A stretch of DNA of 64,000 nt from Tenebrio molitor (GCF_963966145.1 NC_091046.1:33976001-34040000), one strand, 5' to 3'. Numbered from the stretch's first letter, positions 24,191 to 35,776 are shown. Made by a program: numbers and translations. Notes: generated by a model not told the origin, from the letters alone.

Positions 24191-24791
24191 ATGTGCATAT
24201 TACAATAAGATTCCGAATAAAAACATTTTGCTTAAGTTTATCGGTATAAACTTTATGGAATAACTTTCTGAATTCTCAGATTATAAGCTGCCGTTTATAA
24301 TTAATTAAATTATAATTTATAATCAAATGTTTTCTTTTGTTAAATAATTATATCACAAAAACTCATTTCAAGATGAGTTTCTACGTTTATAAAATTAATA
24401 CACGTATCTTTTAATTATTAGTTCAGAAAGTTAGCCAAAAATTTGGAATAATTTAATTATGTATTTTTCTAAAAATATGCATTATGGACGTCTTTCTAAT
24501 TTGTTGTTTTAATTGGGTTCATATCAAGATACTGAATATTGGAATGTCGCTGTCACCTTGTTTTTACTTTTACAATTAAGTTTCTCAGGAACCATTGGTC
24601 GAAAAGTTATATACACGTGTCCCCAAAAAAGACGAGTATATCACTCCCTTATTTATCCGACGATTTTAATGATTTATACACCAAATTAAATGGTTGCGAG
24701 TAGGCTACAAAAAGACCTAATAGATTCACGTATAGCCCTAAACGCTTCAAGGCTAAACTGTCAAAATATTTTTTTTCAAATATGTAGGTAT

Positions 24792-25599
24792 ATATGTTAC
24801 GGACAAAGACGATAAATGGACATTGACGACAATGGCCGGACAATGACGTGAATGTCCATTTTTCCTGGCGATTATTGATAATGACCGGACGTTGACGTTA
24901 TGGCCCGTGGTGGTTGGGCAATGTTATTAAAAATGTCATTTTTATTCTAACGCCAACACCATTGCCCGGTCATTAATGATAATGGTCAAAAACGGCTGGC
25001 TAATGCTGATATACTCGTAGGTTACATGATTATTATTCAAACTAGACAATATGTATATTGTTTTCTTTTAGTATTTTTATTTATCAAATGTATTGAAGTA
25101 GGTACTATGTGAAAAAATATTATTCACACTTATCAAATTTTACTTGGTAAACGTAAGTAAATAATAAAAAGTATGCACCACGGGCATTACTCGATGTTTA
25201 TGCTCTCGGCACCTTAAAAACTCTCGGGCCTGGCGCCCCTCGACTTTTTAAACTGGTTGCCCTCGAACATAAACATCTTCATAATGCCCTTGATACATAA
25301 ATAACTATTAGAACAAAGTGAAAAATACAAATTTTTCAAATAATATTGAGAGTACTCAAAATTATTCATTTTTGTTGTGGCATGAGAGTGATCCATGGTA
25401 CTTCGAATTGCAAATTTTTTTATGCACCGCGCTGGTATTATTTTATGTTATGAATGAATTATCAACATTGCCCAAATTACATGGACATTAACGTTATTGG
25501 CCGGTCATTATGGTTAATGTCCAACTTGACTAGCCGTTATCGTCATTGACCGGCCAATAACGTTATTGGCCGAATGATCGTCTTTGTTCGTAACATATA
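24792..25599. mobile_element. Nested TIR element, ATATGTTACG family
   Basis: ATATGTTACGGACAAAGACG at the left mirrors CGTCTTTGTTCGTAACATAT at the right. Subterminal GGCCGG and CATTGACG motifs recur several times on both sides in mixed orientation. It interrupts the left arm of 24610-26138, as shown by the uninterrupted sequence at 34240-34280. It contains a hairpin element (25163-25290). Confidence 0.75.
25163..25290. repeat. Palindromic hairpin element, GCACCACGGGCATTACTCG family (copy 1)
   Basis: TATGCACCACGGGCATTACT then CGATGTTTATG pairs with CATAAACATCTTCATAATGC, then CCTTGATACATA. The core has CTCTCGGGCC and CCCCTCGACTTTTTAAAC. A second copy is at 57475-57592 with high identity. Confidence 0.75.
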
Positions 25600-26437
25600 G
25601 ACTTTTTTTAGTAATTCTGATAGAGATTTTCATTCTGAAAACAACAATGTATCACAAGTATACACTTACATACCAAAAATACAAAAAAAAAAAAAAAATG
25701 TAAAAAACCGCTATTATCGTCTACGCTCAAACGGCGCTCCATTTTGCGGCATCTCTGTGCAATCCCATTTGTTAAGATTTGTCATTTGTTTTTCCAGTTA
25801 ACTTAATTTGGTTATTACACTGTAACGCAATGCATTTTGATAGCTTCTCGCTTAGTGCTCGTTATTGAAGTTAGTGTTATTTTTTTAATGTGAGATTTTA
25901 CTTGTGAATCATTGTTGTTTTCAGAATGAAAATCAGAATTAGTAAAAAAAGTATGTGTTCCCATTTGAAAAAAAATATTTTGACATTTTAGCCTTGAAGC
26001 CCTTAGGGCTATACGTTAATTTAGTGGGCCATCTTGTAGTCTATTCACAACCATTTCATTTGGTGTATAGATAATTAAAAACCTTTGGATTAATAATGGA
26101 GCTGTGGACTCGTCTTCTTTTTTTGGGGACACCTATATAATCTGTTTTTTTTTAATCAAAGAACCACCAACACCGCAATTTACACCTAAAATAGAGCTGG
26201 CAACATTGTAGACTTTTGACCTAGGATGAAAATGTCATAATATAAAAATTGAGGTTTTGTAGAAATATTACAACTAATAACAACTAATTTGAGAGTTTTA
26301 AATGTTTTTAGTATGTGTTATAATTTTCTAGTAATCATTTTTTCAATTTGAAGAACTACTGTGTGAGATCCACCGGATTTCTAAATTATAAAGGCGGCAG
26401 CTAAGGCATTTTCCTTTACAAATCTTTATTAGCTTGG

Positions 26438-26658
26438 TATAGTCTGTCCAGCGAGAGATTGATTGACATAAATATCACTAAATTCTACGTAGAGAAAGTA
26501 GTATGTATCTAGCGCAGGTAAAATTTAAAATATGTCCTTCAAGCAGTAACATTTTTGCCCTGAAATTATTATCTAATTTATATTCTAGCGCATTTTGTAG
26601 TGTTGGGTTAACTTAATAGAATTTAAAATCTCCCAATCTCTCGCTGGACGAAGTATAC
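26438..26658. mobile_element. Small MITE, GTCCAGCGAGAGATTG family
   Basis: The TIRs TATAGTCTGTCCAGCGAGAG then ATTG and CAATCTCTCGCTGGACGAAG then TATA fall within 220 bp. A TA target is likely. There is no coding frame. Confidence 0.75.
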
Positions 26659-27648
26659 ATATTAATAATTACAAACAGTAGAAACAGAGTTTAGTCCGTT
26701 TAGTTCAGCATAATAAAAAAAGCAAATTGAAAAAAATGTCAGTAAGAAAAGTTGTTCATTTAACCTAGCTATGCATCTCAGAAAAGTTTGTTACCTTAAA
26801 CACCAAATACCCTGTATTGCACCAGTTAAAAAAGAAATACCTGTTGAAATATTTGTTGTGATGTGTGTTTCTAATTTTTTTATTATTATTTTATCGTAAC
26901 AGAACCATGAATTTCTTTACAACTGGAAAAAATTATAATTACAAACTGACCGTCAATTAACAATTTAAATTTGAAATATTTGACGGTGTGATGAATCTTA
27001 AATTAAAATTTTTCCATTTATTTCGGATATGAATTAACAGACGGCATGCTGTTCCTTCACATCAGTAAACAAGTAAATTCTGATGCCATAAACTCGTATT
27101 TCGCGAAATTATCAAGTCGTTTTAGTTTAATTAAATTTCTTGTATGAAGATCGTCATTTAAAGAGTGCACAAAGTAATAAAGAGCATCTTATAGTAAAAT
27201 GGTATTTTCCAACTACGCTCGGATCGATATAAAATAAAATACGATGAAAGCAATGTAATAAAATTTACACTAGAGGCTTGCCAGAGAAGCCTCAAAAGAA
27301 TTTGATTCTTTCAATTCGAAACGCACTCGATGTTTTGTTTGTCCATTTCATGTAATAAGAACGAGAACGAACAATGGTCAAGTAAAAACAATTGTAGCAG
27401 TGGCTTTTAACTTAAAAAAAAACGGGGCGTTTGGAAACATTCAAGAAACGTAATAGATCTAGTAGGTAATCGGTAGTTAATTGAACATAATATTAATGTC
27501 ATGTGATTAAAAAAAAAAAAAAACAAAAAGGTATCTAAAGAAAAAAAATCAAGAGCATGAGTCAGCTAAAATAAGTCAGTCGTATAAAACAGAAACTAAC
27601 CAATAATTTCACATTTTTTGTGGTAAATTTTATGTGGGGTGCCCTCTC

Positions 27649-28042
27649 ATTGTATGCACGTTTTTTAGGATTCTGTGATAACCCTGTTAGGAAATATTAA
27701 TTAAAGCAAGACAACAAAAAGAAATTTTTTTGAACAAATTTGTACCTTTTTATATTCAGTTGAAGAAGGATTTTTTTAAATAATGTGCAAATAGTGATCC
27801 TGTTGTCTTTTGTTTTGAATAAATGAGCAACATTGCTGAAATAATTCTTGAGAATTAGGGATTGCTTTGAGCAAATTTGTTTAATTTTCACCAAAACAAA
27901 TGCACTAACGTAATTAAAAGAAAATCTTTTTTTAACTGAATGTAAAAAGGTATAAATTTGCACAAAAATTTTTTTTTGACGTCTTGTTTTAATTATACCT
28001 TCTAACAGGGTTAGGATCCTAAAAAAATGTTCATACAATGCG
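27649..28042. mobile_element. Foldback element (arms about 150 bp)
   Basis: The left half, TTGTATGCACGTTTTTTAGG, AACCCTGTTAG, AAAGCAAGAC and TACCTTTTTATATTCAG, is repeated inverted in the right half (CTGAATGTAAAAAGGTATAA, GTCTTGTTTTAATTATACC, CTAACAGGGTTAGGATCC). The minus-strand open frame across it is a product of the inverted structure. Confidence 0.75.
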
Positions 28043-28285
28043 AGTGTATTAAATTTATTTTATCTTACAGATGGGGTTTTTGAGCCACCTTAAACCATTG
28101 TTTTCGGTGACAGAAGTCAAATTTTAATCACAAGTGAGATAAAGTACTCACTAGTGAGTAAATTTGACAGCTGCCATTTAACTTGACATAAAGTACTCAC
28201 AAGTGACTAAATTTGACAGCTGTCATTTTACTTGAATGAAACTTCATTTCTTGGATTTTTTGCAATAGTTGCACCTGTAAGATAA

Positions 28286-28432
28286 AACGTCGTATATCAC
28301 ACGTGATCGAAATGCCATTATGAAATTCGTGAGAAGTATCCCACTCGTGCGCAAGCGCACTCGTCGGTCAAAATTCTCACTCTTGTATAATGATGCATTT
28401 CTATCACTTATAATATAATATACTACAATGTG
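28286..28432. repeat. Palindromic hairpin element (CACTCGTGCGCAAGCGCACTCG-type core)
   Basis: The arms TATATCACACGTGATCGAAA then TGCCATTATGAAATTCGTGAGAA pair with TTCTCACTCTTGTATAATGA, then TGCATTTCTATCACTTATAATA. The core is a near-perfect palindrome: CACTCGTGCGC, AA, GCGCACTCG. It ends with TATAATATACTAC. Confidence 0.75.
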
Positions 28433-28945
28433 ATCAAGAATGACTGAATCTGTTGGTAACAATGAAAATTTGAATGATTTTGGTATAGTTTTCCCATTTA
28501 TAATTTGGTTTTATGGCAGTGCAATTGTAATTATTAGGGGCTGGGCTTGTGGTTTTGGCGATAGTGAAGATATTGTAACCTGGTCAGACAACAGACCTTC
28601 TTTTACAGTCCTAGGATTTATGGCGGTAGTTGCCTATTGTCGGGGTATTTAACACCCTTACAACAGGGCTGGTAGTAAAACCAAATTATAAATGGGAAAA
28701 CTATACCACTGTAATCTAAACGCACTTCCGGTTGTCAGCTTTGATTGAGTTGACAGGCGAATTTGACGTTTACCATCAAAGGGTCATTTTTGTAACAGCA
28801 TAAACATAACCGACATAACCTAATTTTTTTTTAATGTCGTGTCAAGTTGAAACATCCGGTCAGTGCCAATTACGAAACAAAAAACACCAATATTTTTCAG
28901 TTGTTTCATTGCCAACAGACTCAGTCATTATTGATCACGCTGTAT
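28433..28945. mobile_element. TIR MITE, GTGATCAAGAATGA family (copy 2), interrupted
   Basis: The ends ATGTGATCAAGAATGACTGA then TCTGTTGGTAAC and CCAACAGACTCAGTCATTAT then TGATCACGCTGT match copy 1 at 5803-6045. A 222-bp MITE (28484-28705) is inserted near its left end. Removing that insertion leaves a copy close in length to copy 1. Confidence 0.8.
28484..28705. mobile_element. MITE with TIR TATAGTTTTCCCATTTATAA (copy A)
   Basis: TATAGTTTTCCCATTTATAA then TTTGGTTTTA is mirrored by TAAAACCAAATTATAAATGG, then GAAAACTATA. It lies inside 28433-28945. A second copy in the opposite sense (32515-32733) is highly similar. Both keep the same open frame ending in FTVLGFMAVVAYC. No known family was recognised for that frame. 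Confidence 0.8.
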
Positions 28946-29055
28946 TATTTACCGCAAAAAAATTTCAAATTATTGTTTAGTTTCTGTTTCATACGACTGA
29001 CCTGTTTTAGGTAACTGAGGCATAAAAAGTGAGGTTCGCTTTAATGATTTGTAAT

Positions 29056-29126
29056 CTGTGGTGCGTTCACAATCGACTCTTCAACGCCTACTTTGCGGTG
29101 AAATTAAAAAAAAAACACGATACAAA
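29056..29126. mobile_element. Right-half fragment of the 17273-17417 MITE family
   Basis: GTGCGTTCACAATCGACTCT, then ACGCCTACTTTGCGGTGAAA and AAAAACACGATAC, parallels the right arm of the small MITE at 17273-17417. The left half is absent. Confidence 0.5.
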
Positions 29127-30486
29127 ATACATACCGAGTGACCAAAAAGAAAATAAGTCAAGAGTCATCTTTTGTTTATCGAAATGTCTATCTTAACTTG
29201 ATCGTACACCTATGTATACTTGCTATACACAGTCGTTTTATTGGTTGCCTATCTCTTGAAAATGTATTATTAGTTAATTAATTAATACCTAATAATAATT
29301 AATGATTTATCTTCAATGGTAAAACGTATTTTACCAATCATTCTGAGATAATTGTTGCTTACAATTACAGGGAACATACGTAAACTTTGCCGAATTCGAA
29401 AACGGCGTTGCTTTAAAATTAACGTTTCTTTGACATTTGGCAAAAAAGCTGGTAAATTACCCATTCTTACTTAAATTTAATAATTTAACTAGTATAATTC
29501 CAACATCTAAAATTCATGGGTATGATTTATTATAAAGGAGCGTTTGAGCATTGAACGCTTATTTGCGTAGGTCCGCTACAACATGACCGATATTAATTAA
29601 TTACAACTCCTGCTCTGATTTGTTTTCTTTTCGATCAGTGATCACATATTAGTATATTACATACTTTATTTTACAATACATATTTATTTCATCACTCCTT
29701 GAAACAAATGGTGTTGCTATAGTAAATAACACATGTCAACAATGAAAAACCTGTCTCAAAATCAAAAAGTAAAAAATATGATGGACTTTTGGATGCTGAT
29801 ATTGACAAAATATTTTAAAAATTTCAGCACGTCCAGTTTTCAAAGAAAAAAATGTTTTGTTTGACGTTTATTTGAATCTGGTACAAGGACAGAGTAGACT
29901 TTTTGGATGTTAAAACTGAGCTAGAACAAAAATTTTGCATCTATCCTTACTACTCAAGTTTTTTGACTAAAAAATGTTTGCTGCAATTTTAAATTCATTT
30001 TTATAGTTTTATTGTCGATGGTATTTGTACAAAGAAACCTTGTCGAAATAAATACATATTTACAAAAAGTTTTTAATGTCGACAAAAGACCGTATCAATT
30101 TTATCTCAATGTTTAAGAAACAACAAAGAAATATAACGGAGTTTGTGCAAAGGTATACCTTATTCATTTTCTTACGATTATTACCGATTTTAAATCAAAA
30201 TTTATTTAGGTGCATGTCGTATTTTAACATTTTTTTCCAAAATACTCTTACGTGATAAAGAAAAATTAAGTTCATGTCAGTTTGACATCGATGAAAACGT
30301 TCCTTCATTTTTGTGTATAGAGGAATAAGAAAAGGCAGGGCTTCTAATTGGGCGTCTAGCCTGTTAGCCGTCAACATTTAAAAAAAATTGCACGAGGTGA
30401 TTTCACCCCTTAAATAAAAGCTTCATTTTTTGTGAGGGTTTATATTTTGGACCGGACTACCGGACTACAAAATATAAAAAATTGAT

Positions 30487-30766
30487 CTACGTTTTGGGGG
30501 TACAGTAAAGTAACCTTCCTACTAAATAAAGTCTTTCATACGCACTGCCTTTATTGACATTAAACGTATTCATAAAAGATATTAATTTAATGCATGGCGT
30601 AGTATAATTTTTATTGTTATTACACATTATATAAGTTCCATACGATGTAATTTGAACAAATATTGCTTTATTTAGAGATTCTTCTTTATAAATAAGGTCA
30701 GTAGTTAAAGCGTCCAAAATTATTACCACAGCTAATTTTACGTTGGACATCGAATTATTATAAATA
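30487..30766 (-). other. Unassigned open frame of 87 codons
   Basis: The minus-strand frame is open from an ATG, with MSNVKLAVVIILDALTTDL at its start. I recognise no domain. The region shows no TIR or direct repeat. It could be chance in AT-rich DNA or a decayed element. No splice or promoter evidence supports expression. Confidence 0.12.
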
Positions 30767-30851
30767 CATATTTTAAGACATTTTTCTCTGTAATGTGAAT
30801 TTTAATACAAATTGTTGTTAACTCTGATAGGTGATTTTTTTAGCGTTTTCA

Positions 30852-31095
30852 TATAATAGTAGTTTATTTGACGAGTTTGTGTGTAAATTGGGCCTTTTTT
30901 GGCACGCGTGGGCCATTTTAAAACGCGAGTGAAACGAGTTGAATACAACGTTTTTTTGTTCGACGAGCCGCTTAAAGGCTCCAAATCGCTTAAAACCTTT
31001 AAAATTAGCTTGACGTTTCGTTTTGACAAGTTGTGACATTTATCAAAATCCGTTCACATAGGAGAAAATTCTCAAATTCTGACAGTGTCGAACAA
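30852..31095. repeat. TTCGACACTGTCAGAATTTG repeat (copy 2, reversed)
   Basis: It begins ATAATAGTAGTTTATTTGAC with GAGTTTGTGTGTAAATTGGG. It passes GGCACGCGTGGGCC and GCGAGTGAAACGAGTTG and ends CAAATTCTGACAGTGTCGAA. It is the reverse complement of the copies at 15188 and 60650. The AATAGTA end links it to the hairpin set. Confidence 0.7.
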
Positions 31096-31682
31096 AAAAA
31101 GTTATTTGCTCCTAGTTATGCCTCTGGAGTTATTAATTTTTTGTCTATTAAAGCAAAAAAATCAATATTATTATTTGATCAAATATGTATTTATTGAACT
31201 TTTTATTTCTCCATTATTGATGCATTTTCTTATTGTTACACAATACCTATTTTTTGTAATTTGCCTCCATTTTGATTCTCTAATAGACATATTAACGAAC
31301 GCGACGTCATCATCTGGGATGTCCTTATAGCCATTATTTCACGGAACATTTTACGAAAATTTTTAGGTTGGCAAAGCTTGATCCGTCATACGTGTCAGTT
31401 TAAATTACAAAATGTGCAAAGAATTATTTATCAGGATTTATCAGGCAACAAATTCGCGACCGTATTTTTGGCAATTTCACGTATTTCAGCGGGCGCACAT
31501 GAAAGCCATTCCATATTCGTGTTTTGTGACAGAATTTGGATAAAACAAAAGGCGACTTTGAAGACTTGATCAAATTTTCACTTTTAATATTACCAACCGC
31601 CACAAAAATCCCTAAATCGAGGAAAGTGAACATTTTTGTTTAAAAACGACTTAAAAAGGGCAAATTACAAAAAATTGTATAA

Positions 31683-31806
31683 AAAACTCGTTTCATAAGA
31701 CCCTGAAACACTCATTCTTTAAAATAACTCGTGGCTACGCCACTCGTTTTTTAATCTTAAATTCGTGCTTCAAGACTGGTCTTATGAAACTTGTCTTTTA
31801 ATATAC
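31683..31806. repeat. Palindromic hairpin element (CTCGTGGCTACGCCACTCG core)
   Basis: The arms CTCGTTTCATAAGACC and GGTCTTATGAAACTTG pair. An inner pair, ATTCTTTAAAATAA..TTTTTTAATCTTAAAT, surrounds AACTCGTGGCTACGCCACTC. The right flank reads TTTTAATATACTATAA. Confidence 0.7.
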
Positions 31807-32514
31807 TATAATCAAACTCGTGCATTCCGAATTTACGGAGAGGTTTTCATAAGTTTATTTATACATAGAGGTAAAGTCAAAACGAAACATGACATCACGT
31901 GGTTTGCGCAGAAGACGAATGTGGGATTTGCAGATCAGTTGAATCCAGCTTACGTACGAGTATATGATAGTGGCGGAGTCTAAAATTTTCTTTTGTTTAC
32001 GTTTAGGGGAATGTTCTGAAGATAAAGATAGATTTCATTATTCTATTAGAGGTTTTATCAACAAAAGTCGATGACCTCGGTGTAGAATGTCTTTCATCAG
32101 ATGAAGAAAATTGTGTTTTGGCTAATTTTTTATTTTAAAAAAATCACATTTTGTTTATAAATAAAATGTATGTAAAGTTATGCTTACTAATGTACGCAAG
32201 GTATAGTACTCCCAGAACTCTAACGTTTTATGATAGGCAATATCGTTATGAAGTTATAATCTATTCCATCTTTAAAAAAACAATAGGTTGCCATGCTTTA
32301 ATTTTGTTAAATTGGCAGTACTGAGGAAAGTAGTACATATTTTAGTTATATTTCATTTTGTTTTGGTTGTAAATCTTTTTTAACTAAATTTGAAATGCTA
32401 TGTTGCAAGATTCTAAAACAAAAAGTAAATAAAGTTATCAATAAATGTCATTTTGACGTTTTTCTAATTTATTTTAAATTAGACAACACAAAGTAATAAT
32501 TTAAAGGGTTTATG

Positions 32515-32733
32515 TGTTCCCATTTCTAATTTGGTTTTACTACCAGCCCTGTTGTCAGGGAGTTAAATACCCTGACAATAGGCAACTACCGCCATAAATC
32601 CTAGGACTGTAAAAGAAGGTCTGTTGTCTGACCAGGTTACAATATCTTCACTATTGCCAAAACCACAACCCCAGCCCCTAATAATTACAATTGGACTGCC
32701 ATAAAACCAAATTATAAATGGGAAAACTATACT
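32515..32733. mobile_element. MITE with TIR TATAGTTTTCCCATTTATAA (copy B)
   Basis: It is in opposite orientation to copy A at 28484-28705. The right TIR is intact (TTATAAATGGGAAAACTATA), and the left TIR has drifted (GTTCCCATTTCTAATTTGG). Its 55-codon frame, ending FTVLGFMAVVAYC on the minus strand, differs from copy A at only a few residues. Confidence 0.75.
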
Positions 32734-33088
32734 ACAAGTGCATAATGCCAAAAGTTGTGTCTTTTGAGACAAAACATAGTATGTTGAAGTGCTACACACA
32801 TTTTAAACGAGATAGGCCCGATCTAAAGGCGGCCTTACATTACTAAAAAATGTTGTAAGCAACATATTGCCAATTGTTGCCTTGGTGTAAGGCCGACTTA
32901 AGAATGATGCGGTTCTTAACAGATTGATGGATATCTTCAATGTGAGAACAGTGCATTTATATTCGATTAAATCCTAAACTGTTTAATTAATTTATAGGTG
33001 GGAAGATCTGTTATACCTACATATATTGCATAATTACAAAAAAGACTCTGGAGGATACTAGGACTACAAAAAGAGGAAAATCAGAAAA

Positions 33089-33349
33089 GTGGAATCTTTT
33101 TTTTTAAAGAAATCGAAATTATTCGTTGCCCTAAGTAGCAAAAACGAATTTTTTACTTTAGACACTCTACTGGAAACAGCGAAGAATTTATTAGAATTTA
33201 GAGGAGGCCGAACTACTTTATACAGAATATTAAAATCAATGGGGTTTAAATACAAAATTGTTAATGATATAAAAAATCTTTGTGAACAAAAACCCGTCAA
33301 AATTTTGATTCGGAATATAATGATGAAGATGATTCTGAAGATGAAATAA
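33089..33349 (+). pseudogene. Transposase-like fragment
   Basis: The frame has FFTLDTLLETAKNLLEF, then GGRTTLYRILKSMGFKYKIV and ND. The combination GGRTTL...L...GFKYK is common in the winged-helix part before the catalytic domain of Tc1-like insect transposases. No DDE residues follow in frame. It lies within the 32202-33952 TIRs. Confidence 0.45.
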
Positions 33350-34086
33350 TGGAGGAGCTTAAAGTTTAAATGTCTTTTAAAAAAAATTGATTTCATTTTG
33401 GATAAGAACTTATCCGTTTTCTGCTTGTTAAATTAAAGAAAGCCTACTTGAAACTCATTCAACGACTAAAGGCTCCACCAGGATGTGTACTTCTTGATTT
33501 TTTGATTTGTCTTTTTTCTTCAGTTGCTATTTTTAATAAAAAAATGCTTGGTTCTCTGTTCATTCCTTTTAATACAGTTTCAATCGATTCGCAAAAAAGC
33601 GGAACATAAGTATGGCAATATTGTGAATTTAAAATTTTCAAAATTCCTAATCAAACTTTTCTTCAGAAATACAGGATGGAATCTGTCAGATTGTCATGGC
33701 CAAGCATCGTTTTTTTAAAGTTGGAATACATTTATAAACAGCTTAACAAAGAATTAGGAAATGCCCGTAAATAAACAGACCTTTAAGGGTGGGTCTTTAC
33801 CCTGGAAGCTTTGGATTTAGAACGAGGGCAGACGGTACCAGGTAGTCTCTCTTGGACGAAGTGCTCCTCTTCTCACTAGGAGGTGTCAAATACTAATCCC
33901 CTCGTTATTAATATTGCCTATCATAAAAAGTTAGAGTTTTGGGAGTACTATAAATGTTTTTGCCCCTAAATTGATGATTGTATGATACGCCTCTGCCAGC
34001 GGTAAATTAGAGAGCGCGCATTCTAAGTTCCGCCCTGTCATGTTTCGTTTTGATTTTACCTTTACTTATTTTATTTACTTTAGTTT

Positions 34087-34785
34087 ATACGGTGTCCCTA
34101 AAAAAAGACGAGTCCATAGCTCTGTTATTTATCAGATTTTAATTATCTATACACCAAATTAAATGGTTGAATAGGCTACAAAATGGCCTAATAAATCCAC
34201 GTATAGCCCCAAGGGCTTCAAGGCTAAACTGTAAAAATATTTTTTTTCAAATTCGAACACATACTTTTTTTTAGTAATTCTGATAGAGATTTTTATTTTG
34301 AAAACAACAATGTATTACAAGTAGGTAGACACTTACTCGTACATACCAAAAATACAAAAAAAGTAAAAAACAAAGCGGCGGCATCTCTACGCAATCACAT
34401 ATTATGTTATTATTTGTCATTTATTTTTCCAGATAACTTAATTTAGTTCTGTTATTACATTGTAACGCAATGCATTTTGGTATCGTGTGTTCCACAAAAA
34501 ACTCACTCGCAGCAAGCCATGACAAAAATGAAGTATGTCTTAGTACCAGATATGAAATGAACTACTAAAGTAAATTTATAGGTTATCTGTCACAACTCAC
34601 AATATGATGAAAATTTATAAGTAACAAATGAACTACTTCCAATGATCCTAAAATCGACACGACCAGTCTATTTATCTCTATAGTCATGGCATACTGCGAG
34701 TGAGTTTTTATTGGAACACACGATAGCTTCTCGCTTGGTGGTCGTCATTTGTTCCAAAAGCTACTGTTATTTTTTTACACAAGGC
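34087..34785. mobile_element. Half copy of the 24610-26138 family, with insertion
   Basis: GGTGTCCCTAAAAAAAGACG starts the left arm. It runs parallel to copy 1 through AGCCCCAAGGGCTTCAAGGC and TAACGCAATGCATTTTGG. The right arm is missing. A 241-bp MITE (34483-34723) interrupts it. This copy shows the site that is occupied at 24792 in copy 1 to be empty here. Confidence 0.75.
34483..34723. mobile_element. MITE with TA duplication and a matching empty site
   Basis: TCGTGTGTTCCACAAAAAAC then TCACTCGCAG is mirrored by CTGCGAGTGAGTTTTTATTG, then GAACACACGA. TA flanks both ends (34481-34482, 34724-34725). The related sequence at 25836-25846 reads TTTTGATAGCTTCTCG without the insert, so the target was a single TA. 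Confidence 0.85.
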
Positions 34786-35019
34786 TAAATATTGTTTTAT
34801 CAAGGCGATCTGTATTTAACAGGCAATGACACTGACCAGAGATAGTGTGCTATGGAATGACCTACCACAGTCTGGCAACATTGTTTCACCGACATTTAGT
34901 GAAAAAATTCGAAATCCACTAAACCTGTTATTGTATTTGCATTTGTCAAATATCAGTGATCTAATTTTACGACAATTCAAAAATGCGTTATCGCATTGTA
35001 ATAAATAATAATTTTTTAT

Positions 35020-35300
35020 ATACAGTGAGCAGCGAAAGTATGGAATAAATTCATTAAAAATTAAACAAAATTTTTTTCAAAAAAAATCTTTGGACGGGTC
35101 AATTTTAGATTATAAAAATCCATATTTTAATAACAAATAAAATTCCAAGCAGTCATTTGTTTTCGAGTGATGACGTCATCGATATTTTTTTTTTAATGGA
35201 AACCTCCCTTTTTTTAATTCTTACATAAGGAAATTTTTGAGAAAAAAATAATAAAGCTGTAAAAAATAAATTTTTTCCACTACTAGTCTCAGAAGGCTTC
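35020..35300. mobile_element. Partial element related to 16084-16954
   Basis: TACAGTGAGCAGCGAAAGTA then TGGAATAAATTCATT, GACGGGTCAATTTT and TGATGACGTCATCGATA follow the order seen in the left arm of the 16084 element. Only one arm was found. Identity is low. Confidence 0.4.
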
Positions 35301-35309
35301 ATTATTGAC

Positions 35310-35664
35310 TCTCGAACCGACCCCAGAAGTAAAATTTCTCTCCATAGGTTAATAATAATTTTCATTATTCACCAAGGTCAATAATGAACAGCCGTCACTT
35401 AGCAACGAAAGATTTTCGTTGATTTCATTGGTTAACGTAGACGATAAAATAATTTGATTAATAATTATTATCAGAAATGGTTTAAAAATAGTTTAAAATT
35501 AAAAATTAAATTTTTAATTTTATCAGAAATGGTTTTAACGTATCTAGTAGTGAAAAAAACAGTATATAAACCACGGTGAAAAAGTCCCTTATCCTCCGCG
35601 CCTTGGCGCTCTGGCTATAATCTTGAACTTCTTCACCTTGGTGTATAATATACTATTTTGTAAG
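35310..35664. repeat. Composite repeat ending in a hairpin, AAACCACGGTG family (copy 1)
   Basis: A leader with TTCATTGGTTAACGTAGACG and TTTTAACGTATCTAGTAGTG precedes a hairpin. The hairpin has GTATATAAACCACGGTG paired with CACCTTGGTGTATAATATAC and a core CGCGCCTTGGCGCTCTGG. The same order occurs at 56930-57257 and, split, at 60850-61030 plus 61310-61457. Confidence 0.75.
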
Positions 35665-35776
35665 TACGACCTGTATATAATGAGCAACTTTACTCCCTGA
35701 TTGTATGGAGTAAACCGGGTCTTTTTCCCCTTGGGCAAAAAACCATAGCCAACTCAAGCTTTTAGTCATCTTTTTT

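Larger units (their letters stand above)
24610..26138. mobile_element. Long-TIR element, GTGTCCCCAAAAAAGACGAG family (copy 1)
   Basis: The left end GTGTCCCCAAAAAAGACGAG, then CACCAAATTAAATGGTTG, AGGCTACAAAAAGACCTAAT and GGCTTCAAGGCTAAACTG, is mirrored across 25920-26138 (AGACGAGTCCACAGC in reverse sense and so on). The arms exceed 200 bp. A separate element at 24792-25599 is inserted into the left arm. A half copy lies at 34087-34785. Confidence 0.8.
32202..33952. mobile_element. DNA transposon, TATAGTACTCCCAGAACTC TIRs (1.75 kb)
   Basis: TATAGTACTCCCAGAACTCT then AACGTTTTATGATAGGCAATAT pairs with ATATTGCCTATCATAAAAAG, then TTAGAGTTTTGGGAGTACTATA, about 42 bp of TIR. It contains a transposase-like fragment (33089-33349, plus strand). 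It also holds an inserted MITE (32515-32733) and a small TIR hairpin with GGCGGCCTTACA..TGTAAGGCCGAC (32826-32900). It is degraded and non-functional. Confidence 0.8.
31850..34075. mobile_element. Possible outer inverted-repeat element around 32202-33952
   Basis: AGGTAAAGTCAAAACGAAAC then ATGAC (about 31868-31892) is mirrored by GTCATGTTTCGTTTTGATTT then TACCT (about 34039-34063). The arms are short, and the true ends are not clear. The 1.75-kb transposon lies between them. Confidence 0.4.

Noticed and set aside
33064..33396. 110-codon minus-strand frame
   Set aside because: It is antisense to the plus-strand transposase-like fragment, which has the recognisable motif.
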